A DNA stretch of 64,000 nt from Serinus canaria (lineage: Eukaryota; Chordata; Aves; Passeriformes; Fringillidae). How positions within the stretch are numbered: the stretch's first letter is position 1; each line of letters starts with the position of its first letter. A program made the translations under genes and the position numbers. This document shows positions 9,701 to 21,591 of this stretch, piece by piece. The DNA lies in NCBI RefSeq assembly GCF_022539315.1, contig NC_066327.1, positions 417,501-481,500 on the forward strand. The letters run 5' to 3'. Under the pieces are notes generated by a model, which made no database searches, was not told where the DNA came from, and saw only the letters and a list, made by a program, of their open reading frames with translations.

Positions 9701-11721
9701 TGTTGTCCTGGGTTTCTTTTTGGATCACACTGGACTCAGTGCCTGCAAGAACCTGCATCGGTGAGTTTTTGCCTGAAGAATGGAGAAGATTTAAGCAGAC
9801 AGAGGAGCCTTTGAAGGCTGGGTAGATGGTACTTTTCTTGAGCTACCTGCTCTGGGATAAATGGTCTGCTCGCCTTCTGCTGTTCTTTGGGGCAGAGCTG
9901 GGTTGGTGTGGAGGAGATGCTGTGGCAGGGACACATGCCCACCTGCAGGGCTGTATGTGGCTGAAGCTCTCAGGAGATCCATTGCAGAGAGTAGAGGACA
10001 GGGCATGGGGGGGGTGCTTTGTAGAAAGCAGGATGGAGGGATTTCTTCACTGAAAGCATGAAAAACAAGAGAGCCAACTGCCTGTTGGAGCCAAGCTCCC
10101 AAAGGCAGGGAGAGCCTGTGTAAAGCTAGTGAATGCTACAGAAGTATTTCAGTAGCTATGATGGATGATTTGGATTTGGTAAGAAGTGATGTGCTTTAAC
10201 CGGCTAGCAATAGAGAGCAATGACATGAACAGAAGGGTAGGCCAAGACTTCTCCAAAGTGTCCACAAGAAAAGTGTCTCTCTGTTTCCAAGGAGTTACAG
10301 CAGTGCTTTCAATGACAACTCTGATGATCGGCTCACGAAGTTCACTTTCAAAAACCAACTGTTTCATTAAGGCCATCGATGTTTATCTTGGCATCTGCTT
10401 CAGCTTCATCTTTGGTGCCCTGGTGGAGTATGCAGTGGCTCACTACAGCTCCTCACAGAAGCATGCAGCTAAGGCACCAGAAGAGGTAAGGCCCGACATA
10501 CCTTAATAAGGCCAGGGGTCTTGGACTGGCAGCAGTTAGTTCTTCATTAACTGAACAAGACAAATGGTCTTCTTGCTATGGATACATTCAACAATGCTTC
10601 TCTTAACTGGCACTAAATCTAAACTTTTGGGTGTAATGAACACATGAATAGCACAGGAATGCTGTGTCTCTGGCAGACTTGTGAGCAGCAGCCTTAGCTG
10701 GCAGTCCTGTTGGGTTCACAGGACCACATCCAGAAAGGCACTTGGGCTGGGCACTGGATTGGGTCCACAGCCCTGAATTGAGTTCATGTGAGCAGGAAGC
10801 ACCTCTGATCCTTTCAAACACACTCAGAGAAGAGCCAGTATAACACAACTCATCGCTTTTCTATCAAATAACTCCAATAAGGGAGGTGCTTCCCCCTGTA
10901 CCAGAGGGAAACTGAACCCTTATTTCTCCCTTCCCAGAAGAGGCTTCCAAACATCTGTCCCACAGTGTTCTGTGGGGATTGTGAGAGGGAGTTATTCAAG
11001 GGCTCAGCTTTAGTGTGAGAAATTAAATAATCAGGTATGACTGTGGTCTGGTTGTCATCAAGGGCTCAAATCCTGTTGGGGAAAAGGAGGTTTCCCACCA
11101 CAATACTGAGTTCCCAGCCATTAAGCTACTGTGTCAACAGGAAGAGATGGATATCCTGTAGGAGATGGATGCTGGATTACCCAGAGTAAAACTTGCTCAA
11201 GGATCTGAAAATATCTCTAGAAATACAGTGGTGGAAGCAGGCATCTCTTGGACCTCAGGCCCTCCTAGGATTAGGCTGCAGCTGAAAGGTATGTTTGAGT
11301 ATTGGGATGACCACAAATGAAGCTGTACTCTTAAGTCTTTATCCTTATGGTCTTCTTCCTCTGCAGGAGAAGACAGACCTTAAAACTGTCCACTCTTGTT
11401 TCCTAGGGGCCTGCAAATGAACTGACTGAAGAAATTGAAGAAGTTAACATCACCAACATCCTCAAAAATTTTATCACCAGCTATAAACAAAAAGTCAACT
11501 TCACAAGCATTGAGATTTCCAGCAATAATGTTAACTGCAGTGACTTGACCATGAAAAGTCATGAGAAAATCAAATGTGTCTTGAGGAACAAAATGCACAG
11601 GATCATTGGTTATTTCACAATTCAGAACCCTGGCAATGTGGACCACTACTCCAAATTGCTTTTCTCTTTGTTTTTCATGGTGGTCAATGTGTTTTACTGG
11701 GCTTATTATCTATATTTTTAG
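647..11721 (+). CDS. GABRP: GABRP, GABA-A receptor pi subunit: eight exons, interrupted by one in-frame TGA
   Basis: Pentameric ligand-gated chloride channel subunit of the Cys-loop family, acting at the plasma membrane. Exons 647-756, 3104-3171, 4839-5056, 5866-5948, 8241-8378, 9608-9760, 10292-10485 and 11407-11721 join in phase. All visible junctions have AG acceptors and GT donors. The joined frame gives about 425 residues from the mature N-terminal region to the natural TAG; the human protein is about 440 including its signal peptide, as I recall it. The exon containing the signal peptide is not visible and probably lies before the window. The frame shows the ligand-binding domain with WVPD motif, the Cys-loop, M1-M3, a short cytoplasmic loop and M4. 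The pi assignment rests on near-identity to the human protein as I know it (for example FENLT, YNK and the C-terminal VFYWAYY). One TGA at 5930-5932 breaks the frame, so the product would stop before any membrane segment. A base error in the sequence is an alternative. Confidence 0.92.
2075..2512 (+). repeat. Minisatellite of degenerate TGTCCC hexamers
   Basis: More than 400 bases of near-uninterrupted units of the type tgtccctgtgtcccc, tgtccctttg and tgtctctgtg, six bases basic period with 12- and 24-base higher order. The + strand is pyrimidine-rich (C and T), and the complementary strand has regular runs of three or more G. Long open frames on both strands come from the repeat period being a multiple of three and are not genes. 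Confidence 0.93.
2513..2770. promoter_or_regulatory. CpG-rich segment next to the minisatellite
   Basis: High G+C with many CpG dinucleotides (for example ctctcgcggtggctcccggcg) inside a GABRP intron. It could be a small CpG island or the GC-rich flank of the repeat. No promoter motif was recognised. Confidence 0.35.
3104..3171 (+). CDS. GABRP: GABRP exon: first beta-strand region of the ligand-binding domain
   Basis: A 68-nt exon, the length typical of GABA-A receptor genes. Acceptor ccctctgcag, donor gtaagt. It encodes [20 protein letters not shown] and ends at DM. Phase fits the exons on both sides. Confidence 0.93.
3172..4838. other. GABRP intron containing a solo LTR
   Basis: The only feature recognised is the LTR at 3352-3994. 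The rest is unique intronic sequence. Confidence 0.7.
3352..3994 (+). mobile_element. Solo LTR of an endogenous retrovirus with 5-bp target duplication
   Basis: A 643-bp element starting tgtcctggtttagggcaaat and ending in ...cctaagaca (TG...CA termini). ACTGT lies immediately before (3347-3351) and immediately after (3995-3999), a perfect 5-bp target-site duplication. An AATAAA polyadenylation signal lies near 3530 (aataaaacc). No internal viral sequence is present, so it is a solo LTR left by LTR-LTR recombination. The 5-bp duplication fits ERVL- or ERV1-type elements; the family is not assigned. Confidence 0.85.
4839..5056 (+). CDS. GABRP: GABRP exon: core of the extracellular ligand-binding domain
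   Basis: Acceptor tgttccgcag, donor gtacag. It contains [12 protein letters not shown], the sequon NKS, the family motif LWVPDTYI and the stretch [11 protein letters not shown]. One residue stands out: the normally conserved arginine in the GNRL motif is cysteine here (GNCL), which adds an unpaired cysteine to the extracellular domain. It is consistent with a single C-to-T change at a CpG. Confidence 0.95.
5057..5865. other. GABRP intron, nothing recognised
   Basis: Intronic unique sequence. No repeat or exon was recognised on either strand. Confidence 0.6.
5866..5948 (+). CDS. GABRP: GABRP exon: Cys-loop exon carrying the premature TGA
   Basis: An 83-nt exon, the standard size for this family. 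Acceptor ctctcctacag, donor gtaagt. It encodes the Cys-loop with exactly 13 residues between the two cysteines ([15 protein letters not shown]). The codon directly after the second cysteine is TGA (5930-5932) where lysine is normally found. The frame then continues as LQLES into the next exon in the correct phase, so this is a point change and not a frameshift. Confidence 0.93.
5949..8240. other. GABRP intron, nothing recognised
   Basis: A 2.3-kb intron of ordinary AT-leaning sequence. Short open frames on both strands have no recognisable content. Confidence 0.6.
8241..8378 (+). CDS. GABRP: GABRP exon: loop C side of the ligand-binding domain
   Basis: A 138-nt exon with acceptor ttctcctcag and donor gtaaaa. 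It completes the split tryptophan codon and reads [18 protein letters not shown], then [20 protein letters not shown] in frame. It contains a sequon (NSS). Clear pi-type sequence with no damage. Confidence 0.95.
8379..9607. other. GABRP intron, nothing recognised
   Basis: AT-rich in the first half, more GC towards the 3' end. No feature was recognised. Confidence 0.6.
9608..9760 (+). CDS. GABRP: GABRP exon: pre-M1 and first membrane segment
   Basis: A 153-nt exon, standard for the family. Acceptor ttcataaacag, donor gtgagt. It encodes [19 protein letters not shown], then the M1 hydrophobic run and the DSVPART turn leading into M2. No frame damage. Confidence 0.96.
9761..10291. other. GABRP intron, nothing recognised
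   Basis: About 530 bases of unique intron with a normal polypyrimidine tract before the acceptor at 10291. Confidence 0.6.
10292..10485 (+). CDS. GABRP: GABRP exon: pore-lining M2, M3 and start of cytoplasmic loop
   Basis: Acceptor ctgtttccaag, donor gtaagg. M2 reads [14 protein letters not shown], with the anion-channel V-x-x-V-L-x-M-T-T pattern. M3 follows ([20 protein letters not shown]). The loop start carries an AHYSS motif. The frame is intact. Confidence 0.96.
10486..11406. other. GABRP intron, nothing recognised
   Basis: The last intron of GABRP. No repeat or alternative exon was recognised. Confidence 0.6.
11407..11721 (+). CDS. GABRP: GABRP last exon: cytoplasmic loop, M4 and natural stop
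   Basis: Acceptor tgtttcctag. It encodes the loop ([24 protein letters not shown]), the pre-M4 stretch [17 protein letters not shown] and M4 ([14 protein letters not shown]), ending at TAG 11719-11721. The frame is fully open over 104 codons. Two further unusual cysteines appear in the loop (NVNCSD and IKCVLR). Confidence 0.95.
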   Translation, partial: GPANELTEEIEEVNITNILKNFITSYKQKVNFTSIEISSNNVNCSDLTMKSHEKIKCVLRNKMHRIIGYFTIQNPGNVDHYSKLLFSLFFMVVNVFYWAYYLYF

Positions 11722-13584
11722 TAGAAATTAGTTGCTTCATTCTCCTACTTCAGCAGGAAAGCAATTGTGCCAGTGGGCATCCAGGTACCTAACCTCAGTG
11801 AATTCAATGTGGACAGAAAGCTTCCTTGTGTTTCCTGAGGTACCCAGCAGAAGTGTGTGAGGTGTGCTTGCATCAGCAGCACTGACTCTGACAGCAGCTG
11901 TTCAGCTGAGTGGCTTGCTGGGCTCTTCTGCTCATAGCTGCATTTCATTCCACACCTTACCTGTCTGGAGATGGGTGTGCAGGACTGTGCTGGCGGCTGC
12001 AGAGCGCTACAGGTGGCAGAATTATTTTGGTAGCTTGGAGCAGGTTGGAACCTTCAAGATGGGATGTCCCAGAGGATGAATTAAGATCATGACTGTTATT
12101 CTTTGTTTGCCAGAGAGAGCAGAGGGACTGTGATTGCTGCCTCAATACCTGCTCTGTTGCAGTGAGGGCCCTGAGGCAGCAGCAGGAGCTCAGTGCAGTG
12201 CAGCACAGTGGGATGCTCCTGTGCATGGTGCTGCTTTGTCCTGGATGGTGCAGTGCCAGGATGGTGATTTGGTACTGCACAGTGGTGCCTGACCTCTTTT
12301 AATCTGTAACGCAATGAGATAACCCTCACTCGCTGAAGTTCTCCATTCCTGAGACAGATGGAGGGTTGTTATTTGTTGAGCTGCATTTTTTCAGAGATTT
12401 GGGAACATGAAATAGAGGCAGCAAAATCATTTTGTAACCCATCTCTTATACTCTTCCTGCTGTACTGCACGTGAACAGATTCTACCACTTTCCATGTCTT
12501 GCCTCACAAATTATTTTTTGTCCTGGAGAATGTTTCCTTCAGCCTTCACTGCTACAAGCAGCTCTCACTCCTTGCCAGCCATAGGCACAAATAGCCATTT
12601 GTCATCCCCTCCTTTACGTGGCTGTGCAGCTGTGGCAAGTCAGCAGTGCTGCTGGGTGTAAAACATGCATGGGTTGGGGTAGGCTAGTCTAAATCACCCT
12701 TTTGCTCTCACACTTTCACTTTTAGATGGAAACACTGTTACTTTTTTGAGAAAGATCACATTCTAAGTGGACTCTGGAAACTACCTAAAGTCAGCTTTGT
12801 TTATCCTGCAATCAGCAGAAGCCAAAATTTTCTTTTAAAGATAAATGAAATGCAGCCACACAGTTTCATTAAAGAACCAAATGCTATTTGTTACTGTGTA
12901 GCTTAAGAATACTAGAAGTCTTTATTTGCTGATTGTAAAACAAACATTTTATGGCAGATTCGTCCGCCTGGCGCCCTTTTTGGTCTGTGCTGCTTTTATC
13001 ACTGAGAGGGGGCAATCCTGCAGTTATGTGGGCAGAATTGGAATTGCCTGCAGCGGCTCCATTCAGCAGAGTTGTGGCTGGGTGAGGCCTCTCAGGTTGT
13101 AGCTTATGTTAGAGTCTCAGCATGCAGTGCTTGCTTAGCTTAAGGATCTCTTCTTGGGGGTTCCTAGAGAAGGTGAACAGAGCACGTGAAACTATAAATT
13201 TTTTACTTTAATAACGTTTTATTGAACCACTTTACAACACTGTAGTTTGAGGGATCTAATCCACATATTCATAAATCATCACTTTAACAAAGAGCAGCAC
13301 AAGCAGACAGAGTGGAACAGGCTGACAATGGCAAGTGGATAAACACAAACTCCAATAATGAAGTGTTGGCTTGTATATACTGGCATTTGAAGTCCATTCC
13401 ATAAAATGTAATAAAGTGAATGTTTGTGATATGAACACAACCCCTCAGAGAGATTCTCTACTAAAAAAAAAAAATCATTATCTCTTCTCTGTATTGGTTT
13501 CTTTGTTTAAAACCCAACTAAAATGCCCTTATGTGTTTTACACTAGCTACCAAATATTAATATTAACAAAAGGAATTTCTTTGT

Positions 13585-14060
13585 ACAAAGCCCTCCAAGA
13601 TGATCAAGTCCAGGTGTTCCCCAGGCCTGCTAAGGTCATCACTAGCCCCTGTTCTCAAGTGCCTCATCCACATGGCTTTTAAATTCCTCCAGGGATGGGC
13701 CCTCCACCACTGCCCTGTGCAGTCTGTTTCAATGCCACCAACTTTCCAGTGAAGAAATTTCCCATAATATCCACCCTGAGCCTGCCCTGGCCCAGCCTGA
13801 GGCCGTTCCCTCTCCTCCTGTCCCTGTTCCCTGGGAGCACAGCCCAACCCCCCAGGCTGTCCCCTCCTGGCAGAAGCAGTGCAGAGCCACAAGGGCCCCC
13901 CTGAGCCTCCTTTTCTCCAGGCTGAGCCCCTTCCCAGCTCCCTCAGCTGAGGGACTGACTCCCTCAGTCCTCACATGACTTATGCTACAAACCCTTTCCC
14001 AGAAAGGCCTTCTCCAACCTGAACAATTCCCTGATTTCAACAGGGGGCTGCTCTCAGGGC
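13585..14060 (-). mobile_element. CR1 LINE 3' fragment, minus strand
   Basis: The stretch beginning ccctccaagatgatcaagtc and running through cccaggcctgctaaggtc, catggcttttaaattcctcc and agggatgggccctccaccac is the reverse complement of the conserved 3' part of avian CR1 retroposons. The 5' part is missing, as is usual for CR1. Boundaries are approximate. Confidence 0.82.
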
Positions 14061-15479
14061 TTGCTTTCATTAGCCACAGCTTTTGTTATGACTTTGCTGC
14101 TTTGATGTGGCTCAGGCCTGGCACCAGGGGTGAATCCTATTTCCCTCAGGAGACAGGAATAGCTTATGCAAGATCCATGTGCAGCAGAGACAAGGTGAGA
14201 GAATGTTGCTTATATCACAGCTTGGATTCTGGTCGCTTTCCTAGAGGAGGACCAAGATTGAATATCTCTTCATTCACTGTCATGGAGAAGACTTGGTATT
14301 GCTGCGAGAGAAAGCAGGAGCATCTGAAGGAACATCCCCCAAATTTCCTCTCTCTGCCTGATTTCCTGGCTGGTTTTAGGGACAGGTAGTTTTTGCTGAA
14401 GTGACTTTCCATTATAAAGTTTCCTTTGCTTTGGAAAATATTAACTTTGCTCTGTAGACAGACAGGCCCTACAGTTATAGCTGGAATATCCTAAAGATTA
14501 GTTCCCAGTAATAATAGGCTAAACTACAGCACCACCAGAGGCAAAAACTACATTATTTGAAATGAAACTTCTCATAAATGTCCAGCTATGGAGTAATTCT
14601 ATATCAGCTGCTCTTATATAAACTGGATGAGGTAAACTGTCCTATCCATCAACATTAAGGCTGGCAATAAATATTACTCTGTATTCATTGTCTGCAAGTT
14701 TTGGAGATCTCCCTTTCCACTATACTTTCCCAGGAAACACTGTGGTTGCCACTCTGAAGAACTTTGCTGGTAGCACCACCAGTGTCAACTTTGAGCTTCA
14801 GCCTCCTCGTGTTCCTCCTATCTCTGCCTCTGCAGGGGAGGGATGGATGGCCACCCACAGCAGCCAGAGATGACACTGCTGCTCAGACTGTCTGCTCAAA
14901 GCACCTTGAAACATTGCTGAAGTCAGAACTTTGTCAGGGTTTTCTATTTTGTTTTCTTCCTGCCCCACTCCAAATGCTTAGAGCACATTTGTTGCAGGTC
15001 TGCAGCAGGAGCCAGGCCAGTTTTCCAACATCCTACTGCATGTTGAACCCAAAAAGGGCTGAGAATAGCAAGGGGCACACATGGATGTTGCTGGACACTT
15101 TCATGCCAGTCACACCCTGGTGGCAGAGGTGAGTAGGTGCCACCAGAACCCCACCTGTATTTCCCACCCTCTGCTGCCCACTGCCTGCAGGGCCCCCAGT
15201 CCACTGCCCCATTTCTGTCCTGCTACTTATAGCTGGCAGCATGTACAAGACTCTTTCTTGTGTTGCTCTTTTATTCTCAGGATTTGTGGGCCAGGGTCTG
15301 ATGTGTTTTCCCCAAGCCCTGGTGTCTTTGAAGCCCTGCTGTATCTGGTAGCACTCCCATGTCACTGGTGATGTACACAGCAACTGCCTCTGACGCAAAA
15401 ATTGCTTCACTCTGCACGAAACTGCAGTAAAACATGACACCTGAAAGTACTGTGGTCTGTGCAAAAGGGAGGACTAATG

Positions 15480-15780
15480 GAAAAATGTCACAGTACAGCT
15501 AGTCTGAAACTGAACAAGATAAATCTAGCCATAACAAATCCAATTTGGCTGACCTAGCTCATTTTAGAATGGAGGTAACAGAGACCTCACCCAGCCCTGT
15601 TCAAACTTAAATGCAGATTCCCCACTGGTCAGAGAGCTGGGCAGAGAGAGGTCTCATCCATTCAGCTGTCTGGGCCTGGAAGATCCAAAGTCCCATAAAA
15701 AGGGCAGCCATAATAAACTCATTGCTGTTTGCTGATCTTGATCAGTGTGTTGTGTCATGTTTCTGTCTCCAGCCCATTTC
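15480..15780 (+). mobile_element. Possible old LTR fragment
   Basis: A TATA-like box (cccataaaaaggg, 15691-15703) is followed closely by AATAAA (15712-15717) and a T/G-rich stretch, an arrangement seen in short LTRs. No terminal TG...CA or target duplication was found, so this is weak. Confidence 0.28.
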
Positions 15781-18700
15781 CTCATATAACAGAAAAGCAT
15801 TCCCAAAACAGAGGCCCACAAAAGTTCATGGCTTCCTCTCAACAGGAAGAGGAACAATGATGGCTTTTGCTTCTATAGGGCAATACATGATGGAAGAGTG
15901 TGGAGAAAGGGTTAGGAGGAGCAGGCTGGATTTGCCAGGCTGGGAATGTGGGCAGGGCATATGGGTAAAATGTCCTCCTGGTATTTTCTGTGAAAGTCTC
16001 CTCACTGCAACTCTCACCTCTCAAGAGAATGACTTGATTAACAGCTGCTGATGTTTCCAGGACCACTTTTCTGGTCTGGGATGGGAGGCTCAGGTGTTTC
16101 TGGATCAGATTGCAGAGTTTTCAGAAATTTGGTCTACTTAAAGGACAGAAGAGACACTGAACAGGCTTGAAAAGAACCTGGACCCTTGGTATATCTGGCC
16201 CCTTGGAAAGAAATAACTTGTAGGAAGAGGAGTCAGTGAGCCTGTATTGAAACAAACCCAGCATTTGGTACCAGCACAGTGCCATCAGGCACTTCTTTCA
16301 TCTTTTCAAGTTAAATTTGTCTGCAGTGATCAACAATGAATGTGCTGAAATACATAACAGGAGAAATCGCTGTTGGAGACTGGTGCAAGGTGAGTCACCA
16401 AAAGTCTGGCCAAAGCCTTTCATGGAAAGGTCAGCTTAGAGGTAGGGGACAGACATTAATTTTGATTTTTTTTTTTTAATTATATGTTAAACCCTGAGAA
16501 AATGAACCGACATTTTAACCTACAAAGAAAATAATTAAAATCTTATTAAAATATGCAAAAATTATAATTTAATAATAAAATTATAGTCTAATAGCTCCAC
16601 TGTATTTTGCATATTAGGGAACAATTGCTTTCTTAAAGCTCATAGCAGAATAATTTACTTGATGCCAGAGAATAAGTTAATTATGGATCTCCTGCCTTTG
16701 ATTAATGGATTTAATAATCATGTTACAGTAGGATTAACTTAGAGTTCATGTGCTTATAGCACTAATGATGAGATGAAAGCAGTGTCAGCACATTGGACTG
16801 GCCCCAGAAAAGGCCCTGTCTGGAAGTCCCAGGACTGCCCCAGTCAGCACTTCTGGGAGGAACCAGCACATGGCATCAGTCATGCCCATTCGCCAGTTAC
16901 TTCAACAAAATGAAATACTGCTCTTAGGTGAGCTAAGCACCTTGACTGAAGCTCAGTTCTGGATACTATGGGGGAAAAGTTTTCCCAGGAGATGGGTACA
17001 GTAGCAGGTAATGCAGGTAGCCACTGGGCACAGGCACCTGAAGCCTGCTCTCACCCAGTCTAACAGGCTGAACATTCTTTAATGCTTCTTTTGGGCACAA
17101 AATACAAGTAGAAAATTCCTTGGATAGAAGCCCAGTGAGTCAGCCAAGATTTCCTATTTCTAAGGAACCTCAAGTATAGGTAATTAGCACAGCCTAAGAG
17201 ACAGAGCACTCTAGTTTCTAAAACTATAAAACCATATTTCAACTGAAGGAGCGGTACCTCAAAAATCACCAGCAACAGAATTCCAAATTGCATCAGCCAC
17301 ATACCTTACTTATTATGATACAAAGCAGAACAATGTGATACAAATCAGAAGCTGAGCATAATACAGCCCTGGGCTGCTTTGCTGTGTCCCCTCCCTGCCC
17401 ATCATCCAGCCTGTGTTTCCACAGGAAGGTGGCAGAACTCCTTGCACAGATCATGCCATATGGAAATACTGGGAAAAAGCCAGGGAAATTGCTGCACAGC
17501 CAGGGCAGCCCTTCCTGCTGAGACCAGGGCACGTGAATGCTGCTCCACCTCCCTGTCCAGGATATGATTCTCCAAGGTGTCATTTCCCAGCTGATGGCAG
17601 CCAGCTCCCCATCACTGCAGCCTCCTGCCCTTGTTGGGGCTGTGAGCCTCCAGTGCCCTTGTCCTGCAGGCAGAACTTGGGGGCTGCTGGCTGAAAGCAC
17701 AGGGCTCAGAGCTTGTTGTCCTGCAGCTCCAGTGGTGACATTCATCCACTACTGCTTGTGTTTCCTTCTGGAATATACTTAGGGTTTTGTTCAAGGTATG
17801 TGCTGAAAATCAGCACTTTTCCCTACCAAAGCAAGCTTCAGGGATTAGAGACATCCTGAAATTATCCATATTTTATTCCTGAAGCAGATGGGACTATGCC
17901 TTTAATGTGCCTCTTCAAACCCAGCTGTTCATCCTGCTCTCTCTCCCTCCTGCGCTCTGCTCTGACTGCCACACATCCTTCCAGTGTGGGGAGTTTGCCT
18001 CATCCTGTCACAGCTGGCTTGATAATGAAAGACATTCAGAGATTTACCAGGTCATTTCTCCATGTCATACCACGGTGCTTTAACCTCAATTTGTTCCAGG
18101 TGATCTCAGGAATCTGTGACCAAGTAACCCTCAGCTGCAGATCATCTGCAAGGTGGCAGCTGTGTAAACGAGACTGCAGGCTTCCAGTTCCTAACTCAGA
18201 GGCTGAACCCACCAAGAATTCAGATTACATGAGTCAGGTAAATGCCAAAAATGCTTTCTAGGATATCTGTGATGGGTTTGTGCCAGCTCACAGGAGGTAC
18301 TTCCTTGCAATACACTCTTTTTCAGCACTAAGATCCTAGGTTTCCTGAGAGATGCCAGACGAACCTCACCCTGCCAGGGGTGTTGCTGGTCTGCAGCTCC
18401 TTCCTGCTTTAGCTCCACTTTGCACATATGGCTTCACCCCCATAAACATTCCTTTACTTCATATGAGCCTTAGTAAATCCTTGTCCTATAGGTACTCATC
18501 CCCTACAGCTGTAACATAAGCTGTACAGACAGATAATGAAATACTGTGATGACTAGACCCTATAAAGCAAAACTAAATGTCCAATTAAGACTTGATAAAG
18601 AAATGTGAAATAAAAAACATCAAACAGGACAAAAGAATCAATTTCCCATTAAAGTGAGGTTACTTTTTTTTCTGACTCTCAGTGTTAAAAGCATCAATTT

Positions 18701-20598
18701 CACACATAATTTACTTGTTTACAGTCTGATTCAGAGTTCAAAGCAAAAACTTGCACACCCAGAATATGAATTATCCCAGTGATCAGAGGAAAAAACTCAG
18801 TGCCCTGCAGGGGTCTCCAGGCTGGCTTTGAAAAGTGTTATCAGTGTAGGCTGGGGGAAATTGCATTTTGTGCTGTTCAGGAGAAGGAAGTGATTTTGAA
18901 GCAGCCTGCTACTTAACCCAAAGGTAGATGTAATCTCAAATGGTGCAGAAGGCACGGGAGCTGAATTTAGGAAAAGCCATGGAAATGTTTGGGATGAAAA
19001 GTAAATGTATGACCTCAAAAGATTTTCCTTTGTGAATGCAGCCAGAGGATGCAAGGCCGGTACAACAAACTGCATTCTTCACTGAGCTTATGCAAGGAGT
19101 TACACACCATGAATGAAAAACAGAGGAGGAAAAGCTGCTTGTGGAAGATTTTAAGAAAAGTAGGCCACAAGCATGACTTCTCTTTTATATCAGCTTGTTA
19201 ACAGTGTCCTAGTTTTATATGTTTGTCTTCAAACTGTGATGCACGTAGGATTATTTTAAGCTAGCACCCAGAGACATTTCCTTTGTAGGTAGTGGTGATC
19301 TTTGACCCATGGCATTGAGCCATGCTTGCAGGGCTGCAGGTCCATGATGCTTCACTTCCACCCCCACAACCAGGAAGATGAATTACTGGTGAGCTGCATG
19401 TGGTTTGAACAATGGTGACAGCAGCCTGTGGGCTACAGAATCTCAGCAGCAGGGCAAAGGAAGAGAGATTTCTGCCAGGAGATAGGGAGCACGTCTAAAT
19501 CCTGAGATGGAGAAAGAACAGTGCAACACCTGGTGAGAAATGACCCTGCAAAGCCATCTCCCTGAACTGGCAGCCATATACACACAGAAAAAGCATGGAA
19601 AGAAATCCAAGCAACCTCTTTCATCTTCCTTCATAACCTGCAGTGTAAGCCCGTCTTAAGAAACTAAGGCAAAGAAGTGCTTTGAAAAGATGAGAACAGC
19701 ATCTAATACTTCAGTAGAAGCTCCTCCTGAAGCTGTAGCAGTTTGCTGACGTTTGCCTGTGCTCTAAACCTTTGCATGTTGTTCTTAGAGCCAAACATGG
19801 ACCACATTATTTTGTATTGCAAGGCATGGACACCCATAAACACTGAGCAGGAAATACATGGAGACACAAACAATGGGCCCTTTAATGATTGCAGGCATCT
19901 TTCATCTTAAACCTGAGAGTTTAAAGTGAATTGCAGCTGACTTGGATTGCCTCTTGCTTGTATAGAGCCTGTAAATAAAGTGTTAATTCAGAGCCCTTAG
20001 CTGAGATCAGGAATGGATCACATTTGATGTTGCACCCAGCTCTAGTCTCTAGAGTACTGGCCAAGCCCCAGGGCACTGGGGTTTTGGGTGCTACTTTGTA
20101 CACATATTTATCTTTTTGTGGACATATTTTGCCTGATGTAGGCAAGGGCCTCCCCTGTAGGGGAGGGCCACTCATAGCAGTGACTTTTTTTCATTTTACA
20201 TTCCTTTTCCCTGTTACGCTTTCCACAATAGCTGCAATGTAATGTTTCAGTGGAGCAAGGCTTTGCAAATTTGGCTCAATGAGACATGGAGCAAACAGCT
20301 TTTCAGAGAGCTTCAACTCAGCTGTCAGAAGGGGCAGTTTGGTCTCTGTGCAAGCAGTACTCACATTCCAAACTGCATTAGGGAAAAGCTGCTGGGTTTT
20401 TATGCATTTTTATTATCAGTTCCAGATTAGGAATCTGATACTAATTTTTTCTTAAAGCCTGTGTTCAGAGTACAGCTTATATTCTAAAACAAAACCAGGA
20501 TTGTGATGTTTTTCTCTCACTAGCTTGCTCTTTTTTGGTTTGCTTTTTTTTCTTCTCCCTGGCTTTACTCCAAGGACCTTTTCTGCTTTTTGTTACAG

Positions 20599-21062
20599 TC
20601 TCAAGATGAAGCACCGGATGGTTACAGCAGTGCTGGTAGCACTGGTACAGGTTTCACAGAGTTTCCCTGCCTTTTACCACCGAGGCTGGTGGAGGCTGCT
20701 AAGGGAAGGAGATAGTTGTGGAAAATGTGATTTGGCATTCTGCTCTGAGCCCAAGGACTGTCCAGCCGGGGCTGTGCTGGATCGCTGCGGCTGCTGCCTG
20801 GAATGTGGGAACGTGGAAGGTCAGATCTGCGACTTGGACCAGGGCAATCATTTTTATGGGCAGTGTGGGGATCACCTCGAGTGCAGGTTGGATGCTGATG
20901 AAGCAAGGTTTGGGGAAGTCCCTGAACCCCAGTGTGTGTGCAAATCTCAAGAAAGCATCTGTGGACCTGATGGGAAAACCTACGAAAACATCTGTCAGTT
21001 CAACAAGGCTTACGCTGGGAAAAGAAACATCAGCATGAAACATAAAGGGCCATGTGAATCAG
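20599..21062 (+). CDS. KAZALD-like exon 1: signal peptide, IGFBP and Kazal domains
   Basis: Polypyrimidine tract and acceptor ctgctttttgttacag end at 20598, which implies an upstream untranslated exon. ATG at 20606 is chosen because a hydrophobic signal peptide (VTAVLVALVQVS) follows directly. An ATG upstream in frame would precede the acceptor. The donor gtaatg is at 21063. All the cysteines expected for both domains are present. Confidence 0.93.
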
Positions 21063-21509
21063 GTAATGTGTACAGAGGCACTTCCAAACTGAAAAAAGAT
21101 CTGATGCCTATCTTCAGATGAGTTACTAGCTACTCTAGCCCAACTTCGTTAAACTAATACTGTGTTTTTGTTACAATTATCATTATTCTGTTATAATGCT
21201 ACTTTGTGTTAAAAATGTGTGGTACTTTATCTTGTCTATTATAAATCTCTATATTAGACTACTGGATTAAATCTCATGGTAGCTAAAAAGGCATCAATCT
21301 ACAACCTGGGTCTGTTCTGAATAATCAGAGTATGATTACTATAATCAGAGTATGATTTTTTTCCTACAGAAGTTGTGTGTGGAGTTGGGAATCAGTAAAC
21401 AGCTATGATAGTCTGGGAGGAATAGGCAAATGATTGTTATTATAACAGGACTGACTTAATTTTAAAGTGGTGATAGTAATGCAGATCTCATTTTTTCTAT
21501 CTGTCTATC

Positions 21510-21591
<82 letters not shown>

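Larger units (their letters stand above)
11722..20598. other. Intergenic region (and GABRP 3' UTR) between GABRP and the KAZALD-like gene
   Basis: It begins with the GABRP 3' UTR, whose end is not certain; the nearest AATAAA seen is near 13411. It contains a minus-strand CR1 fragment (13585-14060), an LTR-like segment (about 15480-15780) and AT-rich sequence around 16450-16760. No coding exon was recognised. The 5' UTR exon of the KAZALD-like gene may lie towards the end. Confidence 0.55.
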